This document shows, one piece after another, positions 58,493-59,546 of a stretch of DNA of 59,546 nucleotides (positions are counted from its first letter, which is position 1; every line of letters begins with the position of its first letter). The notes beneath the pieces were generated by a model. The model ran no database searches. It was not told the origin of the DNA and worked only from the letters and a program-made list of their open reading frames with translations. Location of the stretch: the NCBI GenBank assembly GCA_964492335.1, contig CAZBJX010000012.1:1-59546 (forward strand), in the 5' to 3' direction. A program made the position numbers and the translations under genes. Origin of the DNA: JAFGCL01 sp964492335. Lineage in GTDB: Bacteria; Chloroflexota; Dehalococcoidia; UBA2247; RBG-13-53-26.

Positions 58493-59377
58493 CTACCGGG
58501 TCGTCGGCAGGGGCGGCCTCAGGAGCAGCAGGGGCCGCGCGGACCCTTCCAGGATGTCGATGGCCACGCTGCCGAAGGCCCACTTGCTGATCCCCGAGAA
58601 GCCGTGGGTGGCCAGGGCGGTCAGGCCAATGGGATTGTCGCTGATGTAGCTCAGGATAACGTCCGAGGCCGGCTTGCCGGACAGCGGAACCGTGCTGACC
58701 TTGACCCCCTTGTCAGCCATCTCCTTCTCTCTCTCGCCCAGGTAGAACTGCGTTGCCGCTATCCTGGACTCGTGGAGCTTCTTGACATCCGCTTCGTGGC
58801 CGCCGGCCTCCACGTTGTCCCTGGCCACAGCCGGGTATCCTATGGGAACGGTGACCTGCATCAGGATGACCTCCAGGCCCGTGGCCAGCGCCAGGTCCCT
58901 GATATGGGGCAGAATGCTCTCCGCCACCGGGGAGCCGTCGAGGGGCACCAGGATGCTGCGCACACCCTCTTCCAGGCGGGCCGCGTGGCGCTCGGCCGTG
59001 CGCACCAGGAGGATGGGCGTGTTGCAGTGCAGCACCACCTTCAGGGCCACGCCCCCCAGCGACCAGCGCGTGGTGCCGCTGGCCCCGCGCGAGGTCATTA
59101 CGATCAGGCCTACGCGGTTCTTCTCAGCCTGGTTCAATATCTCTTCGGCTATATCCCCGATCACGCACATGGAATCGACGTCCACGCCGGCCTGCCGCAG
59201 ATCGTCCGCCTGCTTCTCCAGGTAGACGGTGAGGGCCCTCATCATCGAATCCCCGGGGGCACAGGCCGTCATCAGGGTGACCGAGCTGCCCAGCCTCTTT
59301 GCCACCCACTCAGCGTAGGGCAGCGCATGCTCCGCGCGTCCGGACCCATCCAGCGGTACCAGAATCCTCTCATACAT
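58493..59377 (-). CDS. Universal stress protein with two UspA domains
   Basis: The 294-residue protein is a tandem UspA fusion: each half begins ILVPLDGS and ends with an ATP-binding G-x2-G-x9-G-S/T pattern (SRGASGTTRWSLGGVALKVV and THGFSGISKWAFGSVAIDIL). In the first half the last element is GGVA rather than GS/T, so that site may be weaker. The ribosome site is GGGAGGTG. Its promoter is 117 bases upstream. Confidence 0.93.
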   Translation of the reverse strand: MYERILVPLDGSGRAEHALPYAEWVAKRLGSSVTLMTACAPGDSMMRALTVYLEKQADDLRQAGVDVDSMCVIGDIAEEILNQAEKNRVGLIVMTSRGASGTTRWSLGGVALKVVLHCNTPILLVRTAERHAARLEEGVRSILVPLDGSPVAESILPHIRDLALATGLEVILMQVTVPIGYPAVARDNVEAGGHEADVKKLHESRIAATQFYLGEREKEMADKGVKVSTVPLSGKPASDVILSYISDNPIGLTALATHGFSGISKWAFGSVAIDILEGSARPLLLLRPPLPTTR

Positions 59378-59493
59378 GGCTACACCTCCCGTCAGCGTTT
59401 GAACAACCAGGTATTGAGACTGTAGAGGCTCGTCACCCCTATCGTAACCCCCTGGGGCGAAGTCGATGGCTGGGACTCCCCCACCCGCGGAGC

Positions 59494-59522
59494 ATAATAC
59501 AACGGGGGCCAGCGGCCGTCAA
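59494..59522 (-). promoter_or_regulatory. Promoter for the universal stress protein
   Basis: On the reverse strand TTGACG (59517-59522) and TATTAT (59494-59499) are 17 bases apart. The start near 59487 gives a leader of about 110 bases, in which no gene or known element is seen. Confidence 0.65.
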
Positions 59523-59546
59523 CTGGCGGCGGCGATACACACTGCC

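Overview
The window is GC-rich, gene-dense bacterial chromosome, most likely from an anaerobic Chloroflexota of the Dehalococcoidia type. This is an inference from gene content: a MetF/MetV methylene-tetrahydrofolate reductase joined to NADH-dehydrogenase-like subunits, the anaerobic aspartate-semialdehyde/sulfide homocysteine pathway (COG1900, NIL-ferredoxin, COG2122), an ADP-forming acyl-CoA ligase subunit, a B12-dependent acyl-CoA mutase, and housekeeping gene order. No rRNA is present, so the taxonomy stays provisional. Genes are packed tightly, often with 4-base stop/start overlaps (GTGA, TTGA, ATGA). Promoters look like ordinary sigma-70 type (TTGACN, 17-18 bases, TATAAT-like), and several genes appear leaderless.

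Layout. 1-5.8 kb: a phytoene-dehydrogenase-like flavoprotein, yebC, ruvC-ruvA, rnc (reverse) and trxB. 5.8-9.6 kb: the reverse-strand rpmH-rnpA-yidD-yidC-jag cluster, with a quinoprotein-like lipoprotein gene inserted between yidD and yidC. 9.7-13.2 kb: a sugar nucleotidyltransferase and the purine salvage pair hpt-ade. 13.2-19.3 kb: a B12-type ABC importer behind a cobalamin riboswitch, back to back with a TPP riboswitch driving thiC, then cinA. 19.4-22.3 kb: an InlB-type repeat surface protein with a stop codon after its signal peptide, a 50-residue basic protein, a COG1313 radical SAM protein and a 26-bp duplication.

22.2-29.4 kb: one long reverse-strand block, nadE-recA-recX-small membrane protein-NuoG-like-NuoF-like-metV-metF-ubiA-like. 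The middle four enzymes look like an NADH-linked methylene-THF reductase complex. 29.4-35.6 kb: an orphan acyl-CoA ligase alpha subunit, an unknown protein, PcrA helicase, nadA, a YHS protein and a cation-efflux gene fragment. 35.6-41.9 kb: a sulfur and polyamine block, speD-speE-cysK-thi4-cysE-COG1900-NIL ferredoxin-COG2122, which together covers cysteine, homocysteine, thiazole and spermidine synthesis.

42-47.7 kb: a HAD hydrolase, a small HExxH protein, a CBS protein, and a mutase operon (large subunit, B12 subunit, branched-chain-type binding protein) whose active-site residues match isobutyryl-CoA rather than methylmalonyl-CoA mutase, then tRNA-Arg(UCU). 47.8-50.4 kb: a YgjP-like metalloprotease, two small membrane proteins, rpsP and khpA. 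50.4-57.6 kb: the complete F1Fo ATP synthase operon. Its a subunit carries an extra external domain, and an unlisted 42-residue membrane protein lies between the c and b subunits. 58-59.5 kb: a GYD protein and a two-domain universal stress protein.

The points most worth following up are the a-subunit insertion and the extra small Fo-region protein, the MetFV-NuoFG-like cluster, the ICM-like mutase with its binding protein, the homocysteine cluster, and genes whose start or stop signals look abnormal (radical SAM, cysE, InlB-repeat protein).
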